A DNA stretch of 64,000 nucleotides. Source: Lewinellaceae bacterium (GTDB lineage: Bacteria; Bacteroidota; Bacteroidia; Chitinophagales; Saprospiraceae). Where the stretch lies: positions 186,001 to 250,000 of the forward strand of contig JACJXZ010000004.1 of assembly GCA_020636375.1 (NCBI GenBank), in the 5' to 3' direction. Below the pieces are notes generated by a model that saw nothing but the letters and a program-made list of their open reading frames with translations, was not told where the DNA came from and searched no databases. The position numbers and the translations under genes were made by a program. Positions 61,160-64,000 of the stretch are shown here, piece by piece (position 1 is the first letter of the stretch; each line of letters starts with the position of its first letter).

Positions 61160-61750
61160 TCATCCCTTGCCTATCCGCTCCAGCAGGAACGCCTTCAATT
61201 TGGCGATGGCCTGGCCGCGGTGGCTGATGGCGTTTTTTTCTTCGACCGACATCTGGGCGAAAGTCCGGTTGTAGCCTTCCGGCATGAATATGGGGTCGTA
61301 ACCGAACCCTCCCTCCCCTTTTTTGACGTGGATGATCTTCCCGTTAACGATGCCCTCGAAGGTGTATTCTTCCCCGCCGAGGATAAGGGCGATGACCGTC
61401 CGGAAGCGGGCGTTCCTATTTTCTTCGCCCCGGAGGTTGGCCAGCAGCAAGTCCATGTTAGCCTCGGCGTCGTTGGCAGGGCCGGCATAGCGGGCCGAAT
61501 ACACGCCGGGGGCGCCGCCGAGGGCTTCGGTTTCCAGGCCGGTATCTTCGGAAAAACAGTCGGCCTGGTAGTTCCGGTACACATATCGGGCCTTTTCCAG
61601 GGCGTTGCCTTCCAGGGTGGGGCTGGTTTCCGGGAGGGTTTCGTGGCAGCCGATATCCCGGAGCCCGACGATCCCGAATGCACCCCGGAGGAGGGCATTG
61701 GCCTCTTTGACTTTGTTTTCATTTCCCGTGGCAAAAACGATGGTTGGCAT
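61160..61750 (-). CDS. rdgB: Non-canonical purine NTP pyrophosphatase (RdgB/HAM1)
   Basis: A 196-residue enzyme that hydrolyses ITP, dITP and XTP to monophosphates, keeping them out of DNA and RNA. MPTIVFATGNENKVKEANAL (about 1-20), LEGNALEKARYVYRNYQADC (about 49-68), FSEDTGLETEALGGAPGVYS and ARYAGPANDAEANMDLLL, GGEEYTFEGIVNGKI, and EGGFGYDPIFMPEGYNRTFA with SHRGQAIAKL are all conserved. Length normal. Start ATG at 61750. Confidence 0.95.
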   Translation of the reverse strand: MPTIVFATGNENKVKEANALLRGAFGIVGLRDIGCHETLPETSPTLEGNALEKARYVYRNYQADCFSEDTGLETEALGGAPGVYSARYAGPANDAEANMDLLLANLRGEENRNARFRTVIALILGGEEYTFEGIVNGKIIHVKKGEGGFGYDPIFMPEGYNRTFAQMSVEEKNAISHRGQAIAKLKAFLLERIGKG

Positions 61751-61781
61751 AAGATATTTTGAAGTTATTTTTTAATCACTG

Positions 61782-62243
61782 CTAATATGGATCGATGAAC
61801 AGTTGCTTCAGGTTTTTCCAGAGGGCGGCGGCTTGGGGCCGGGCAGCAGCCTCCCGTTCTTCCCAAAGGCTGCGCAGGGGGCCGGCATACAGGAAGGCTC
61901 TTTCCCCGGCCGTCACCAATTGGCCGGGCGGCAGGGTAAAATGCAGCCCCAAACGCCGGGGAGGCACGCCGAACAACAAGGTTTGCCGGACGGGATGCAC
62001 CCGGGCAAGGCTGGAAAAACTTATGTTTTCTCCTTTTGTTAATCTAAGTAGAAGCGTATCTTCCTGAAGGTTTAGTTTTACGGCCGACAATATTTTCCCT
62101 AAATAATCCGTGAGTTCTGCCTGGTTTTCCTCCTGTTCGACGACGATGAGAACGTGCCGGGCATTGCCGCCGGAGAGCCGTTCCTGAAGCTGCCGCCAGT
62201 CCGAAAGAGGAAACAAATGAAAGTCTAACAGGTTAGGTTTCAA
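61782..62243 (-). CDS. Conserved hypothetical, possibly HolD-like
   Basis: About 153 residues. The start is uncertain: TTG at 62243 (LKPNLLDFHLFPLSDWRQLQ) is preferred because the longer frame from ATG 62348 is AT-rich intergenic-looking text only 12 bases from the ilvE start. A core segment RHVLIVVEQEENQAELTDYL is followed by VRQTLLFGVPPRRLGLHFTL, PGQLVTAGERAFLYAGPLRS and LWEEREAAARPQAAALWKNL near the end. This order (FG.xP..LGL, then a helix ending ALW..L) resembles the DNA polymerase III psi subunit only in outline, so the function is a guess. Confidence 0.55.
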   Translation of the reverse strand: MKPNLLDFHLFPLSDWRQLQERLSGGNARHVLIVVEQEENQAELTDYLGKILSAVKLNLQEDTLLLRLTKGENISFSSLARVHPVRQTLLFGVPPRRLGLHFTLPPGQLVTAGERAFLYAGPLRSLWEEREAAARPQAAALWKNLKQLFIDPY

Positions 62244-62359
62244 GTTAAAATGTATTTTTTTTGGTGGTTTTTGGAATTTTATTTCGAAATACCTGTAAAA
62301 ATTACATAAAAATAGAATTTTCGCATAAGAATAGTTAATTTTACACAAAAATCTTACCT

Positions 62360-63445
62360 ATGAAATATAACATCAAGATCACAAAAACCCAAAACTCTCA
62401 CCTTTCCGATGTCGATTTTGACAATATTCCCTTCGGGCGGGTTTTTTCCGACCACATGTTTGTCGCAGAATATCGCAAAGGGAAGTGGGAGGATTTGCGC
62501 ATCGAGCCTTTCGGCCGGTTCACCATTCACCCGGCGGCTATGGCCCTGCACTACGGGCAGGCTATTTTTGAAGGCATGAAGGCTTCGAAGAGTTTCGAGG
62601 GCAAGCCTCTGTTTTTCCGCCCGGAAATGCATGCCCGGCGGTTCAACAACTCTGCCCGGCGCATGTGCATGCCGGAAGTTCCGGAAGAGCTCTTCCTCCA
62701 GGCCCTGGATCAACTGGTGGCCATCGACAGCGACTGGATTCCGCCCCAGGAAGGCAGCGCCCTGTACATCCGCCCCTATATGTTCGCCAATGACGAATTC
62801 ATCGGAGTGAAGCCTTCGGAAAATTACCGCTTCATCATCTTCACCGGCCCGGTTGGCCCCTATTATCCCAAGCCGGTGAGCCTGATTGCCGAGCAGGAGT
62901 ATGTCCGCTGCGCTGTAGAAGGCGGGACCGGCGAGGCCAAGGTAGCCGGCAACTATGCCGCTTCTCTGCTCCCGGCCCGGAAGGCCAACGAAAAAGGTTA
63001 CGACCAGGTCATGTGGCTCGACGCCAACGAGTTCAGGTATGTCCAGGAGGTAGGCACCATGAACATCTTCTTCGTCATCGACGGCACCGTGGTCACGCCC
63101 AGCCTGAACGGAGGCATCCTGCCGGGCATCACCCGGGACAGCATCCTGAAGATTTTCCGGGAGAAAGGGTATAAAGTGGAGGAAAGAAACATTTCGATAG
63201 ACGAGCTGATGGACGCCTTTGACGCCGGCAAGCTGCAGGAGGCCTTCGGCACCGGCACCGCCGCCGTGGTGGCTCACGTGTCCAAAATAGCCATCGGGGA
63301 TAAAGTCATGGAACTCCAACCGGTAGAAAAGCGGAAGCTGGGCGAAATGGCGAAAAAAGAGATCGACGGCCTCCGGGCGGGAAAGGTCAAAGATACCCAT
63401 GGTTGGATCGTTCCGGTGAAACACCTGGAACTGGCCAAAGCATAG
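62360..63445 (+). CDS. ilvE: Branched-chain amino acid aminotransferase
   Basis: A 361-residue PLP enzyme (BCAT, class IV) moving amino groups between glutamate and leucine, isoleucine or valine. FVAEYRKGKWEDLRIEPFGR (about 34-53), ALHYGQAIFEGMKASKSFEG (near 74-93), ALYIRPYMFANDEFIGVKPS, the PLP lysine in GGTGEAKVAGNYAASLLPAR (near 190-209), VMWLDANEFRYVQEVGTMNI and GILPGITRDSILKI are complete. It shares the leucine pathway with leuABCD and, on the breakdown side, HMG-CoA lyase. ATG 62360, 12 bases from a divergent frame. Confidence 0.95.
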   Translation: MKYNIKITKTQNSHLSDVDFDNIPFGRVFSDHMFVAEYRKGKWEDLRIEPFGRFTIHPAAMALHYGQAIFEGMKASKSFEGKPLFFRPEMHARRFNNSARRMCMPEVPEELFLQALDQLVAIDSDWIPPQEGSALYIRPYMFANDEFIGVKPSENYRFIIFTGPVGPYYPKPVSLIAEQEYVRCAVEGGTGEAKVAGNYAASLLPARKANEKGYDQVMWLDANEFRYVQEVGTMNIFFVIDGTVVTPSLNGGILPGITRDSILKIFREKGYKVEERNISIDELMDAFDAGKLQEAFGTGTAAVVAHVSKIAIGDKVMELQPVEKRKLGEMAKKEIDGLRAGKVKDTHGWIVPVKHLELAKA

Positions 63446-63476
63446 CGGCCCTGCGCCAGGCCAGCCCTGCCAAAGA

Positions 63477-63511
63477 AAAGAGCTGTTCCAGCCGGAGCGG
63501 CTCTTTTTTTT
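63477..63511 (+). terminator. Terminator of ilvE
   Basis: AAAGAGCTG, a loop of about 12, CGGCTCTTTTTTTT. A medium stem with a long T run 32 bases after the ilvE stop. Confidence 0.75.
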
Positions 63512-63552
63512 AAACCGGCCGCCCTATCCATGCAATAAAATACAAAACAATA

Positions 63553-63583
63553 TTTGGCGAAATAAAAAATTAGAGCGACTTTA
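63553..63583 (+). promoter_or_regulatory. Promoter candidate for the CcmD-like gene
   Basis: TTTG at 63553-63556 followed after 19 bases by CGACTTTA (63576-63583), a partial TAnnTTTG match. AT-rich spacer. RNA would start about 40 bases before the ATG at 63630. Confidence 0.35.
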
Positions 63584-63629
63584 GCCTATCCAAAAAACGC
63601 CCTTTTTTGGGGAGAAACAGCGATATCGA

Positions 63630-63842
63630 ATGAAAAAGAAAGCCTTCTTAACAGCGCCCTTTCTGCTGGTTGTTTCCATTTTGTCCGGACAGGGAGAAGA
63701 GGCGGATTTCATGCGCAGCACCGGCAAGGTCTACGTCGTCGTGGCTGTCATTGTGACTATTTTCATCGGCATCGTCTTGTTCTTGATTTACCTGGACAGA
63801 AAACTAACCAAATTAGAAAATCAAATTAACGATAATGATTAA
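63630..63842 (+). CDS. CcmD-like small membrane protein
   Basis: A 70-residue protein with a signal-like start (MKKKAFLTAPFLLVVSILSG) and one membrane helix (VYVVVAVIVTIFIGIVLFLI, about 35-54) followed by a charged tail (YLDRKLTKLENQINDND), as in CcmD-like proteins of the cytochrome c maturation gene set in Bacteroidota. The key job may be to aid haem handling; evidence is the layout only. Its stop overlaps the next gene start by 7 bases (63836-63842), so translation is coupled. Confidence 0.6.
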   Translation: MKKKAFLTAPFLLVVSILSGQGEEADFMRSTGKVYVVVAVIVTIFIGIVLFLIYLDRKLTKLENQINDND

Positions 63843-64000
63843 TCTCGAACCGAAGTCACAAACCAGCTTTTATCAAAGCGTCCAGAATTACTTTGATAGG
63901 GCTGCCCGCCATACGGGGCTTCACCCTGGCTTGCTGGAACAGATCAAAGTCTGCAACGCCGTTTATCAGGTCCACTTCCCGGTCAAAGTCGGGAACGAGT
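63836..64000 (+). CDS. Glutamate dehydrogenase family, N-terminus, partial
   Basis: The first 55 codons of a Glu/Leu/Phe/Val dehydrogenase: MINLEPKSQTSFYQSVQNYF, then AARHTGLHPGLLEQIKVCNA and VYQVHFPVKVGNE, which is the typical opening before the substrate-binding domain. The catalytic lysine region lies beyond the window end. The ATG at 63836 overlaps the CcmD-like gene stop. The enzyme would convert an amino acid to its 2-oxo acid with NAD(P); substrate cannot be told from this part, although the opening is most like glutamate dehydrogenases. Confidence 0.75.

Overview
The window looks like a Bacteroidota chromosome segment, probably class Saprospiria (Saprospiraceae or Lewinellaceae). The grounds are four genes or copies with type IX secretion (T9SS) C-terminal domains, several short lipobox lipoproteins, TAnnTTTG-type promoter boxes, and typical neighbour pairs (secG next to a TPR-like protein, a CcmD-like protein next to glutamate dehydrogenase). 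I see no tRNA, rRNA, CRISPR array or prophage.

Layout. 1-1374 is a threonine dehydratase (ilvA) broken by many one-base indels, mostly shortened homopolymers. 1375-8750 is an accessory zone. It has small membrane and stress-type proteins, an OmpA lipoprotein, a beta-barrel protein, two copies of one upstream regulatory element, two MITE-like elements, and several truncated genes (a glycosidase-like piece joined directly to a CheB-CheR piece, an AraC regulator, a cytochrome c and a carbonic anhydrase remnant). 8765-20000 carries housekeeping genes (EVE protein, pgeF, RluA-type synthase, ribF fused in frame to a glycosyltransferase, mrp, nifU, glgX) and a MarR-GNAT regulator. 20300-30600 is rich in envelope and secreted proteins: a DUF6438 lipoprotein, an M43 metalloprotease and an amylase-like protein with T9SS tails, OmpA and cohesin-like lipoproteins, and RlpA; mnmA and rimM lie among them. 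31000-36300 has a histidine kinase, two glycosyltransferases and recQ. 36514-41241 is the leucine operon leuA-leuC-leuD-leuB on the minus strand, with a minisatellite between leuD and leuB. 43667-55809 is a tandem pair of about 5.7 kb genes for giant secreted Cys-rich proteins; copy 1 is frameshifted and copy 2 is intact (1900 aa). 55978-64000 returns to core genes: HMG-CoA lyase, groEL/groES, secG, rdgB, ilvE, a CcmD-like gene and the start of glutamate dehydrogenase.

How the genes work together. Branched-chain amino acid metabolism recurs: ilvA, leuABCD and ilvE for synthesis, HMG-CoA lyase for leucine breakdown. The most unusual content is the surface apparatus. The giant proteins end in a carboxypeptidase-regulatory-like domain, a dockerin-like segment, a cohesin-like segment and a T9SS tail, and a separate lipoprotein at 23735 carries another cohesin-like module. 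A cohesin-dockerin surface assembly exported by T9SS is a reasonable hypothesis, not shown by sequence alone.

Caution on data quality. The ilvA breaks, the AraC break, the A9 tract joining ribF to the glycosyltransferase, and a repeated GGCC-to-TACC difference between the two giant copies look partly like long-read consensus errors. Several pseudogene calls may therefore be assembly artefacts.
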